In this document: one piece after another, positions 16,355 through 23,383 of the stretch
Layout: the number at the start of each line of letters is the position of its first letter
Numbering within the stretch: the stretch's first letter is position 1
Origin: Thermoprotei archaeon
Lineage (GTDB): Archaea; Thermoproteota; Thermoprotei_A; Sulfolobales; Ignisphaeraceae
DNA length: 29,068 bases
NCBI GenBank assembly: GCA_003661775.1
Contig: QMWT01000004.1
Location: 1-29,068 of the forward strand
Direction of reading: 5' to 3'
Notes under the pieces: generated by a model
What the model saw: the letters and a program-made list of their open reading frames with translations, nothing else
The model's database searches: none
What the model was told of the DNA's origin: nothing
Translations under genes and position numbers: made by a program

Positions 16355-17404
16355 TCAAAACGCCAGATTCTCCCTACCCACCTCCTTAATCAACCTCTCT
16401 ATGCATGAACTATCGCTGCAGAAGACTCCTATGTTCCCTATCCTAACATTCTCAAGTTTTGACCTAAGCACACGGTATGCCCTGATCATCTCCTCAAGAG
16501 TCGGAGGTCTGAGATGCTTGAGCTTGTACTCTGGGAAGAACGCTAGTAGCATTACCGGGATGCGCTTATCAACCTCGGCGATTTTTGCTGCGAATTTCTC
16601 GATCTGGTCATGCTCTACAAGCGTAGGTATGTAGAGGAGTACTATTTCAATCACGATCCCCAGCTCTCTCGCGAGCTCCGGTACTTCGAGTACCCACCTA
16701 TTGGTTGTGCCACAGAGCATCCTGTAGATATCCTCGTCGTAGGCCTTCATATCCAGCCATATCGAGTCCAACCCTGCTTCGTAGAGAAGCTCTAGGTTTC
16801 TGGGTGTTAGACCATAGCCGTTCGTCTCTATATGTATCCAGAGCTCCGGAGCTTCACGTTTAATGAGTCTAAAGGTCTTCACGTAGAACTCGGGTCTGCA
16901 GTAGAGGTCTCCACCTGTAAAGGAAACTATATTTCTAGCCGGTCCCCAGCCCTGAGGAGACCAGACGATCTTGTCTGAGGAGAGTCTTCTAGGACACAGA
17001 GGCCCTGGTTCTCCGTAGACTTTGCAGGAGCCGCAGTGAGCACAGAGATCAGATGCATGCCACATTGTTGCACGTTCACGTGGTTCGGTCACAGTCACCT
17101 GTTCTCGATATCTCAAAACCTCTCTTAGTACATCGCCAGGGCTGTACCATGAGCCGTTAGCGTGCTGAGCAAAGTACCAGCTGTGGCATTTTAGGCAGTT
17201 ATGATTACATCCGCTCTGGTATATGGATAAGTAGTCCTCAGGTCTAGAGAGAACTACCTCGTAGATCAGTCTGTGAATCTCACCATCAACTACCTTCAGA
17301 CCCGCTCTGCACGGAATCTCAGCAACACCATTACTCCACGTAACACAGCCACAAGGCTCGAACCCCTGTAACTTGAGTACACAGTGCTTAGACACCACGG
17401 TCAC
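16355..17404 (-). CDS. Radical SAM enzyme with auxiliary ferredoxin-like cluster, PflA-like
   Basis: This 349-aa enzyme carries the radical SAM motif GCNHNCLKCHSW (CX3CX2C, Cys66/70/73), the SAM-binding GGDL (about 166) and later HIETNGYGL and LDSIWLDMKAYDEDIYRML, all in the order seen in pyruvate-formate-lyase-activating and related enzymes (COG1180). A second cluster site, CAHCGSCKVYGEPGPLCP (Cys121/124/127/137), is inserted after the first and is ferredoxin-like. Four more Cys sit in the first 32 residues (Cys8, 18, 20, 32). No glycyl-radical enzyme lies nearby, so it may modify another substrate. The start is GTG 17404, with GGAG seven bases upstream. A CTGA/GTGATGA motif sits just before that site and may regulate translation. 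Confidence 0.88.
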   Translation of the reverse strand: MTVVSKHCVLKLQGFEPCGCVTWSNGVAEIPCRAGLKVVDGEIHRLIYEVVLSRPEDYLSIYQSGCNHNCLKCHSWYFAQHANGSWYSPGDVLREVLRYREQVTVTEPRERATMWHASDLCAHCGSCKVYGEPGPLCPRRLSSDKIVWSPQGWGPARNIVSFTGGDLYCRPEFYVKTFRLIKREAPELWIHIETNGYGLTPRNLELLYEAGLDSIWLDMKAYDEDIYRMLCGTTNRWVLEVPELARELGIVIEIVLLYIPTLVEHDQIEKFAAKIAEVDKRIPVMLLAFFPEYKLKHLRPPTLEEMIRAYRVLRSKLENVRIGNIGVFCSDSSCIERLIKEVGRENLAF

Positions 17405-17416
17405 CTTAATACTCCG

Positions 17417-17453
17417 TCATCACAGCTCAGCAACTCGGACCCACGATCATCCC
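17417..17453 (-). promoter_or_regulatory. Candidate k-loop / C/D-box-like motif in the leader of the radical SAM gene
   Basis: Read on the minus strand: GGGATGA (17447-17453), 16 bases, CTGA (17427-17430), 3 bases, GTGATGA (17417-17423), then immediately the GGAG ribosome-binding site (17412-17415) and the GTG start at 17404. CTGA and RTGATGA separated by 3 bases is the D'/C' arrangement bound by L7Ae. No proper final D box follows (only GTGA at 17401-17404, which includes the start codon), so translational control by L7Ae is as likely as a guide RNA. Chance cannot be excluded. Confidence 0.3.
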
Positions 17454-17564
17454 TTGTACGGTAGACCTCAGCGTTTGATCGACTTTGTTTAGGAGGGCTC
17501 CTAGTATCGCCGACCCATAGTACTGAGATAGAATGAGGTGCTGCTAAACACCTGCTTGCAGCAC

Positions 17565-17780
17565 CTAGATGTAGCCTAGCGCTCTCAGCCTCTCCTTAAC
17601 CTTCTCCTCATCCTCCTTAGACATGGTGTACGAGCTCTCCTCCTCCGAGAGAACTTCTCTCAGAAGAAACTCAACAAGTTCTTCAACACTCGAGAACCCT
17701 CCCTGCTCCTCTACGAACCTCTTAGCCTTCTCGTAGAGTTCTCTCGCTATCGATATCTGGACCTTGTCACTCATACGCAT
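17565..17780 (-). CDS. Ribbon-helix-helix protein with C-terminal LGY tail (RHH-2)
   Basis: This 71-aa protein has an RHH (CopG/MetJ-like) N-terminal core: the strand KVQISIARELYEKAK, a helix and the turn GGFSSVEELVEFLLREVL. An acidic linker and a helix ending KERLRALGYI follow. It is a clear paralog of the gene at 22440-22682 (shared pattern LY..K, GF.SV...V...LREV, ERL..LGY). A tail of the LRALGY type also occurs at the C-terminus of many sulfatases, which are relatives of the enzyme at 18843-20192. Two ATG starts (17780, 17774) are possible; GCAGAGGG lies before the first. It is the last gene of the minus-strand sulfate-activation cluster, 43 bases after the GNAT gene. DNA binding is expected from the fold; the target is unknown. 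Confidence 0.8.
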   Translation of the reverse strand: MRMSDKVQISIARELYEKAKRFVEEQGGFSSVEELVEFLLREVLSEEESSYTMSKEDEEKVKERLRALGYI

Positions 17781-17823
17781 CCCTCTGCCTACTCTCAGCT
17801 AACTACTAAAAACAATGTTGGCT

Positions 17824-18798
17824 TTAGCTTAACTTCTTCTGGAATATAAAGTACTTCCGGATGCCGCAGACCCCGGGTACACCTGCATAGAAGAATAGAT
17901 GGCCGGTCCACGGGATCACCGCTATCCTCACACCCGACAGCCTGATCCTCATAAGAGCTTCGTAGAGTAGCACCGTGCCTACCCCCTTACCCCTCTCCGC
18001 AGCCTCAGTCCCTATGGGTCCAAAGCGGTAGACCGTTGTAGCACCATAAACAGCAAACCCTGCAATTCCTCCTCCCAGCTTCCGAGCAACAACTACGCCC
18101 GCCCAAGGTCTCTTACCGCTAAGCCTCGTCTCGGTAGCCCAGACAAAGCCGAAGTGCTTCTCAACCCAGTTAGCCACTTCCTCAACAGCTGGACCATGCA
18201 CATCCTCAAACTTGTACCCCTGCTCCTCAAGCATCCTCCTCTTCTCGATAACGTTGTTAGGTACGTAGAAGTGCTCCATATCAACTAAGTAGTCAACAGT
18301 TCGTCCACCGCCCTCAGCCTCCTCACCTAGGTAGTCTACGGGGGCTGTGAAGAGAGAGTAGCTTCTCTTCCTAAGAACTCTTATAACCTCCTCGTACCTC
18401 ACATCGGGTCCCGGCGCTAGATACCAAGGAGAATAGCCGTAGACAAGCACCTTCGTGAAGCCCAGACATCTAAGCCTATCCTCAACGTACTCCAGCAGCT
18501 TATCGAGGTGGGGAGCTGAGTTGTTAACGCAGCCCACGGCTTTGAGCCATGCCAAGCCTTTAAACCGCTCCTCGAGATCCTTGGGGATCCTCATCCTCAT
18601 AAGCCCCAGGAACACTATCGACCTGACCTCACCATTTTCAAGCGCTAGATACAGATCGTCATCTCGGTAGTTTGGGTCAAGGACTGTTAGCGTCTCTAGG
18701 AGCGGGAGATCTACATAGTCGTACCTGAACACTTTATTGAATAGGCGCAGAAGTTCTCTCTGGCTTAGCCGGAGTTCACGTAACGTGGTTATGTCCAT
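17824..18798 (-). CDS. GNAT-family N-acetyltransferase, two-domain
   Basis: This is a 324-aa protein with a C-terminal GNAT domain. IAGFAVYGATTVYRFGPIGT is followed by the acetyl-CoA pyrophosphate loop ERGKGVGTVLLYEAL (about residue 276), then IRLSGVRIAVIPWTGHLFFYA. The N-terminal half has similar strand and helix pattern (LYLALENGEVRSIVFLGLM ... RLRCLGFTKVLVYGYSPWYL) and is probably a degenerate GNAT domain. This arrangement is common for archaeal acyltransferases of unknown substrate. The ATG at 18798 follows the phosphodiesterase stop by 44 bases. A TATA-like TGTATATAGT lies 18-27 bases upstream, so it may have its own promoter. A link to the sulfate genes is positional only. Confidence 0.85.
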   Translation of the reverse strand: MDITTLRELRLSQRELLRLFNKVFRYDYVDLPLLETLTVLDPNYRDDDLYLALENGEVRSIVFLGLMRMRIPKDLEERFKGLAWLKAVGCVNNSAPHLDKLLEYVEDRLRCLGFTKVLVYGYSPWYLAPGPDVRYEEVIRVLRKRSYSLFTAPVDYLGEEAEGGGRTVDYLVDMEHFYVPNNVIEKRRMLEEQGYKFEDVHGPAVEEVANWVEKHFGFVWATETRLSGKRPWAGVVVARKLGGGIAGFAVYGATTVYRFGPIGTEAAERGKGVGTVLLYEALMRIRLSGVRIAVIPWTGHLFFYAGVPGVCGIRKYFIFQKKLS

Positions 18799-18815
18799 AG
18801 AGCGACCCCATCGAT

Positions 18816-18825
18816 ACTATATACA
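18816..18825 (-). promoter_or_regulatory. TATA-like element before the GNAT gene
   Basis: TGTATATAGT on the minus strand, in the 44-base gap after the phosphodiesterase gene and close to the GNAT ATG. It could give a near-leaderless internal transcript of the last two genes. The spacing is slightly short, so this is tentative. Confidence 0.3.
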
Positions 18826-18842
18826 GCCTCGACTACATATCT

Positions 18843-20192
18843 CTACCCGTAGAGCAGTTCCTCAAGGAGCTTCCTCACATAGGATATTTCTATTAGCCCA
18901 CGATCACCTTTCTCCACGGTGCCTTCAGGGTCGTACACAGCGAATACTCCATACCAATCATGTACAGCGTCGTCAGGTCCCCGATCATTTTCTGATAGGT
19001 AGTTGCTGGGCCATCCGATGGTGCCCGCAGGCCTCCACGAGAGATCGTCTAGGTACACCATCAGGTCCGGGGCATCTCCTCTCACCACCGGGTAGAGCTC
19101 ATCGGGTCTGTAGACCGCGTTGCGCCACTGTTCTCCGCAGGGCCCCCTGATCTTCATGATGTCTCTCCTGAGCTGCTCAACCGTATCCTCGTAGTACTTA
19201 GGCTCGACAACACCGTGTTTCTCTCTACCCTTTAAGTTTATGAATATCCTGCTGTAGTACCCACCCCACCCCCACGCTATAGTACTGCTCCAGTCCACCA
19301 TATCCTCCCTGAGTTCGGTTCCTGGCTTCACCTTATCCTTCTCCGCCCTGAGCTTGAGATAACCCTGCTCAGCAAGCCACTGATTAATTGTGAAGGCACC
19401 TTTCATAGCCTTAACGCCGTGGTCGCTCGCCACGACGACTATAGAGTTCTTCAAAACTTCTTTGAATAGCCTCTCGAACCACCTATCCAGCCTTCTATAG
19501 ACCTCGGGTATGACGTTGCTATACACGGGGTGGTATTCGTACCTTGGATGCTCTTTATCGAAGTACCTCCAGAAGGCGTGGTGTGCTCTATCAACAGCTA
19601 TCTCCACGTATATGAAGAGATCCCACCTTCTGCGCTTTGCAAGGTATTCCACTTGGACTAGATGATTTTCCAGCATTCTGAAGAGGTCCCTCGCAACCCT
19701 CTCCTTGTCCTCGCTCCGGTACACTATGTCGAAGATCGTGAACCCCGAGATCCTCTCGAGCTCCCTCCTAAGCCACGGGGGGAAGGTGTAAGGCTTGTCG
19801 GGGCCCGGAGTTGTAAAGTCAGTGACAAGCACACCGTTTACAGGTTTTGGCGGATATGTGGGCGGAACTCCGTAAAGTCCGATCCTCAAGCCTCTTCTGC
19901 TTGCTTCTTCCCATAAGGTAGGCACCTTCACATAGCTGCTGTTGACTATGTAGTAGTCGAAAAAGCCAGGCTTTCTATGCCTAAAGCCATATATCCCCAG
20001 CTCTCCCGGGCTTACACCGCTAAACATCACCAGCCACGCGGGTATGGTTATGGGTGGGTGACAGCTTCTCAGCACGTACCTAGCGGATTCCTCCACAATA
20101 TTCTTCAAGAAGCTGAAGCCCCCTCCATCAAAACCTTGGTAGAGCACCTTGGGTGGTAGAGAGTCTAGTCCCAAGATGAAGACTCTCCTCAA
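18843..20192 (-). CDS. Alkaline-phosphatase-superfamily phosphodiesterase/nucleotide pyrophosphatase
   Basis: This 449-aa metal-dependent hydrolase starts VFILGLDSLPP, with the metal ligand Asp10. The nucleophile Thr49 lies in CHPPITIPAWLVMFSGVSPG; Asp201 and His205 in VDRAHHAFW, Asp257 and His258 in VVASDHGVKAMKG, and His411 in DAVHDWYG complete the two-metal site. This is the pattern of type I phosphodiesterase/nucleotide pyrophosphatases, and DAPDLMVYLDD with SWRPAG resembles phosphoglycerate mutase-like and sulfatase relatives. There is no signal peptide, so it acts inside the cell. The start is TTG 20192, just after the DHH gene stop, with GGGGCTGAGAAC before it. Substrate candidates are a phosphodiester or pyrophosphate linked to APS/PAPS metabolism. 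Both the substrate and that link are inference. Confidence 0.88.
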   Translation of the reverse strand: MRRVFILGLDSLPPKVLYQGFDGGGFSFLKNIVEESARYVLRSCHPPITIPAWLVMFSGVSPGELGIYGFRHRKPGFFDYYIVNSSYVKVPTLWEEASRRGLRIGLYGVPPTYPPKPVNGVLVTDFTTPGPDKPYTFPPWLRRELERISGFTIFDIVYRSEDKERVARDLFRMLENHLVQVEYLAKRRRWDLFIYVEIAVDRAHHAFWRYFDKEHPRYEYHPVYSNVIPEVYRRLDRWFERLFKEVLKNSIVVVASDHGVKAMKGAFTINQWLAEQGYLKLRAEKDKVKPGTELREDMVDWSSTIAWGWGGYYSRIFINLKGREKHGVVEPKYYEDTVEQLRRDIMKIRGPCGEQWRNAVYRPDELYPVVRGDAPDLMVYLDDLSWRPAGTIGWPSNYLSENDRGPDDAVHDWYGVFAVYDPEGTVEKGDRGLIEISYVRKLLEELLYG

Positions 20193-20196
20193 GTTC

Positions 20197-21270
20197 TCAG
20201 CCCCGGAAAACCGAAGTATTTACGCAGATGCTCTTCTCAACTAGTTTCATCGCCTTGTTAAGCTCCTCGGGAGACCCTAGCTCCAGCACCATAACATTGA
20301 GTTTTCCTCCTACACGAAGACCCGTGCTGCGGAGACCCTCTATAGCTCCAGACAGGTCCTCCCTGAAGCTTCTTACGTATATGAACCCTCTAGAGATCCG
20401 GGGGATCCAGTGGATAAGTACTGTGTACTTATCCCAGTGCTTGGAGGCCAGCGTTCTACCAACGTAGGATGTCACGTAGGCATCCATAACCAGCTTGTAC
20501 ACAGCAACACACTCATTCTCTTGTAGCTGGACAACCCTTCTAAGTGCTTCGGTAAGCACCCTCTGAGCTCTAATCCTCACCCTCCTGATGTAGGGATCCC
20601 TCATCACCTGCCTAACATCGCCCTCCACCAGGAGCCTGATAACGCGTGCGATGCAGGTCCTGTTGTACAGCCTGTAGCACGAGTCTACGTATTCGGAAAC
20701 CTCTCTCAGCTCTCCAATAGCTACGTCAAGACCTCGAAGCAGCTCCTCGGCAATCTCGATACCTCTATGCCCTAGGCGGGCATCTATGTAGGGGGTTAGG
20801 TCCCCCACGATCCCGAGAGCTGCGAGGATCCTAAATCGGGGTTCCTGAACACCGAGGATCTTGTAGAGGAGATAGCTTGTTGAAGGGATCTCCTCTACAC
20901 AGCCTCTAGCTACAGGATTGCAGTAATGACATTCACGAGGTGCATTCCAAGGAGCTACGAGGTGGTGATCCACAACAATGATCCTGCACCGTAGCTTCTC
21001 TAGGAGGTAGTCGTAGACATGAGGCTCCACACCATAATCAAGGATTACAAGTGCATCCGGAGATGCTCTCATCAGCGATGGGAAGTCTATGGCGTCAGAA
21101 CCGTAGAAGCCTATCGATGGTGTACCTACGTAGACGATCCTGTTCCACGCAGTGCTCAGCAGCATAGCCGCCGATGCGATGCCGTCAGTATCCCAGTGGT
21201 GCAATACAGCTACTCTGTGCGCATGTGGGAGGACGTGAGCTATCTCTAGGCATTCGCTAGGTAGGTCCAT
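20197..21270 (-). CDS. DHH-family phosphoesterase with a three-cysteine insertion
   Basis: This 357-aa enzyme is of the DHH/RecJ-like superfamily, which includes nano-RNases and pAp phosphatases. Motifs: LHHWDTDGIASAAML near residue 25 (motif I), VILDYGVE near 78 (II), VVDHHLVAPW near 103 (III, the DHH) and LGIVGDLTPY near 155 (IV). After motif III comes ECHYCNPVARGC, with three cysteines at spacing C-x2-C-x6-C, which is unusual and may bind metal. The C-terminal DHHA1-like part ends RGFIYVRSFREDL and GLRVGGKLNVMV; the GGH motif of classic DHHA1 domains is not intact. I chose ATG 21270, which has GGGGT six bases before; the frame begins at TTG 21276. It sits 9 bases after the ATP sulfurylase stop. 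Turnover of PAP or short RNA is plausible. Confidence 0.85.
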   Translation of the reverse strand: MDLPSECLEIAHVLPHAHRVAVLHHWDTDGIASAAMLLSTAWNRIVYVGTPSIGFYGSDAIDFPSLMRASPDALVILDYGVEPHVYDYLLEKLRCRIIVVDHHLVAPWNAPRECHYCNPVARGCVEEIPSTSYLLYKILGVQEPRFRILAALGIVGDLTPYIDARLGHRGIEIAEELLRGLDVAIGELREVSEYVDSCYRLYNRTCIARVIRLLVEGDVRQVMRDPYIRRVRIRAQRVLTEALRRVVQLQENECVAVYKLVMDAYVTSYVGRTLASKHWDKYTVLIHWIPRISRGFIYVRSFREDLSGAIEGLRSTGLRVGGKLNVMVLELGSPEELNKAMKLVEKSICVNTSVFRG

Positions 21271-21279
21271 GGACAACCC

Positions 21280-22428
21280 CTACTCGACAAACGGATTGGG
21301 GTGTCTCAGTATTACCTCAGCGACCTCAGGCCTCATCATGTACTCTGGAGGCTTCTCGCTACGCTTTATCATCTCGCGAAGCTTGGTTCCGCTGATCCTC
21401 ACTCTATGTTCATTGCCGTGGGGACAGATCTTCTCGTTCACCATACCGCCACACTTCCTGCAGTAGAAGGCTTCCCTTACAAAGAGAGGGGTTATTCCGA
21501 GGTCGGGAAACTCCTTGAATATCTCCCACGCTTCATAAGGTCCGTAGAACCTACCTACACCAGCATGATCTCTACCCACTATGAAGTGCGTAGCCCCAAA
21601 GTTCTTCCTAACAATTGCGTGGTGTACTGCTTCTCGAGGACCTGCATACCTCATCTCCATTCTCAGAACACTGAATACCACAGATTCTGCTGGATAGTAA
21701 TGCTCTATGAGAGCTCGGTAAGCCTCAACTATAACCTCGTCCCGATAATCACCTGGTTTCTTCCACCCCACCAGCGGGTTTATGAAGAGCCCATCTGTGA
21801 ATGTAAGAGCAGCCTTCTGCACGTACTCGTGACCTAGGTGAGGAACGTTGCGGGTCTGGAAAGCTGCTATTGTTCTCCAACCTCTAGCCTCGAAGAGAAC
21901 ACGTGTTTCCTTAGGCCACAGCCTGTACCTCTCAAAAGGCTCAGGAGGATCGTTGATCAGAAGCACCTGTCCTCCAACTAGCATGCTCTTCCTCTTCATG
22001 GTCCTCGCAACACCGGGGTGGCTCGGGTCCACAGTCTTGAATACCTTCATTGCGTACTCCTTCCTATCCCACGGATAGATCTCCTCGACTCTCATCACCG
22101 CTATCGGCACCTTTCTGTAAATAAGAACCACCTCATCTCCAGGAACAACATCTCTCACCTCATCGGGTTCTACATCAAGCGTTATCGGTATAGTCCAGGG
22201 AACGTCGTTGCTAAGCCTCATGAACTCAAGAACACACTCGTAGTCTTCGCGTAACATGAAGCCTTCTAAGGGGCTGTAGACTCCGTGCGCTATGTTGGCA
22301 ACGTCCGCTGCTAGCGATTCGCTGATCTCTATCTTGGGCATCTCTGTAGCCTCCTCGATAAGTCTCTGCCTACTACTACCCCGTGCAACTCTATCCACAA
22401 GCCTACCTCCGTGAGGTCTAGAGACCAT
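21280..22428 (-). CDS. sat: Sulfate adenylyltransferase (ATP sulfurylase)
   Basis: This enzyme activates sulfate with ATP to give adenosine 5'-phosphosulfate (APS) and pyrophosphate. The 382-aa length and N-terminus VSRPHGGRLVDRVARG with NIAHGVYSPLEGFM are standard. Active-site motifs are FQTRNVPHLGHE (residues 190-201, QxRNxxHxxH), NPLVGWKKPGDYRDE (about 217) and GRDHAGVG (285-292). A zinc site CRKC...CPH (Cys323/326/335, His337) and ISGTKLREMI follow, as in many archaeal and bacterial single-chain forms. It is preceded by the RHH-1 gene after 11 bases and followed by the DHH gene, and APS kinase is encoded divergently about 340 bases away. Function is secure; the direction in vivo (assimilation or the reverse) is not visible from sequence. 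Confidence 0.97.
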   Translation of the reverse strand: MVSRPHGGRLVDRVARGSSRQRLIEEATEMPKIEISESLAADVANIAHGVYSPLEGFMLREDYECVLEFMRLSNDVPWTIPITLDVEPDEVRDVVPGDEVVLIYRKVPIAVMRVEEIYPWDRKEYAMKVFKTVDPSHPGVARTMKRKSMLVGGQVLLINDPPEPFERYRLWPKETRVLFEARGWRTIAAFQTRNVPHLGHEYVQKAALTFTDGLFINPLVGWKKPGDYRDEVIVEAYRALIEHYYPAESVVFSVLRMEMRYAGPREAVHHAIVRKNFGATHFIVGRDHAGVGRFYGPYEAWEIFKEFPDLGITPLFVREAFYCRKCGGMVNEKICPHGNEHRVRISGTKLREMIKRSEKPPEYMMRPEVAEVILRHPNPFVE

Positions 22429-22439
22429 GCCTCAGCACC

Positions 22440-22682
22440 TCAAAGATAGCCCAGTTTCTTTAGCCTCTCAACGATCTCCCTCTTCTCCTCCTCGCTGATA
22501 CCCTCGCTCCTGAGCTTCTCCTCCTCGATCCGTGCAACGACTTCACGAAGGACGTAGGTAACGAACTGCGATACGCTGGTGAATCCCGTACCCTCTATAA
22601 GCTTCTTGATGCGGTTGTAGAGAGTCACTGGTATAGATACAGTGGTGTACCTGCTCTTCCTACTACCTCCGTCATCCTCCAT
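22440..22682 (-). CDS. Ribbon-helix-helix protein with C-terminal LGY tail (RHH-1)
   Basis: This is an 80-aa paralog of the protein at 17565-17780. The RHH core is RYTTVSIPVTLYNRIKKLIE, GFTSVSQFVTYVLREVV, and the C-terminal helix ends VERLKKLGYL. It opens the minus-strand operon with ATP sulfurylase 11 bases behind it, and it faces APS kinase across a divergent promoter. I chose ATG 22682, which has GGGGGTAG seven bases upstream. An ATG at 22715 would give 91 aa, but it lies inside the AT-rich promoter stretch. The position suggests an autoregulator of both divergent units, perhaps responsive to sulfur or phosphosulfate supply. That is inference from gene order only. Confidence 0.82.
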   Translation of the reverse strand: MEDDGGSRKSRYTTVSIPVTLYNRIKKLIEGTGFTSVSQFVTYVLREVVARIEEEKLRSEGISEEEKREIVERLKKLGYL

Positions 22683-22712
22683 ACAGGCTACCCCCACACT
22701 CTGTTGAGAAGA

Positions 22713-22735
22713 CATTAATTAAATATTATTAATAG
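22713..22735. promoter_or_regulatory. Bidirectional AT-rich promoter between RHH-1/sat and cysC
   Basis: An AT-only stretch with TTAATTAAATATTATTAATA provides TATA-like sequence in both directions. To the left it gives a short leader for RHH-1 at ATG 22682; to the right it gives a start site near 22750, just before GGGGTGAGGG (22749-22758) and the cysC GTG at 22765. Partial palindromes here (TTAATTAA) could bind an RHH dimer. Confidence 0.5.
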
Positions 22736-22764
22736 GTGCCACGTAGTGGGGTGAGGGTTGCGCT

Positions 22765-23346
22765 GTGGAGGAGAGCGGGGTTAGATGTCTTGAGCGAGGT
22801 GTCGTTGCATGGTTAACAGGGTTACCCGCGAGCGGTAAAACCACGATAGCTCGCATTGTTGCAGAGAAGCTGAGGAGCATGGGTTACAGGGTAGAGCTTC
22901 TTGATGGCGACTGGGTTAGGAGGACCATAAATCCGGATGCAGGGTTCACTCGTGAAGAGCGTAGGAGGCACCTGCTGAGGGTTGCGTGGATAGCAAGGCT
23001 TCTCGCAAGGAACGGAGTTGTTGTGCTGTGTAGCTTTGTATCTCCCTACCGTGATGTGAGAGCCGAGATTAGGAAGATCGTTGAGGAGGAGGGTATACCG
23101 TTCATTGAGGTTTACGTGAAGTGCTCCCTGCAGGAGTGCATTAGGAGGGATCCCAAGGGCCTGTACCGAAGGGCTCTCCGGGGCGAGATCAAGCACTTTA
23201 CCGGTATCTCTGACCCTTACGAACCTCCCGAGGCTCCAGACGTAGTTCTGGATACCGAGGCGGATAGTGCTGAGGCAAATGCTGGCAAGCTGCTCAGGAA
23301 GCTCATGGAGGTGCTGAGCGCGGCACAGTCGAAGCCTAAGACTTAA
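22765..23346 (+). CDS. cysC: Adenylylsulfate (APS) kinase
   Basis: This enzyme phosphorylates APS at the 3' position to make PAPS, the donor for sulfonation or reduction. At 193 aa it has the P-loop LTGLPASGKTTIAR (about 17-30), LLDGDWVRRTINPD with the DGD motif (Asp47-Asp49), GFTREERRRHLLRVAWIARL, CSFVSPYRDVR, the lid region DPKGLYRRALRGEIKHFTGI and the closing DPYEPPEAPDVVLDTE. All are in the right order for CysC. The start is GTG 22765, with GGGGTGAGGG six bases upstream. It diverges from RHH-1/sat, and the ADC-like gene follows on the same strand after 37 bases, so those two may share a transcript. No PAPS reductase or sulfotransferase is in the window. Confidence 0.96.
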   Translation: MEESGVRCLERGVVAWLTGLPASGKTTIARIVAEKLRSMGYRVELLDGDWVRRTINPDAGFTREERRRHLLRVAWIARLLARNGVVVLCSFVSPYRDVRAEIRKIVEEEGIPFIEVYVKCSLQECIRRDPKGLYRRALRGEIKHFTGISDPYEPPEAPDVVLDTEADSAEANAGKLLRKLMEVLSAAQSKPKT

Positions 23347-23383
23347 CTTTGGAGCAGCTGCTGTAGGTCTCGGGTGGAGCTTA

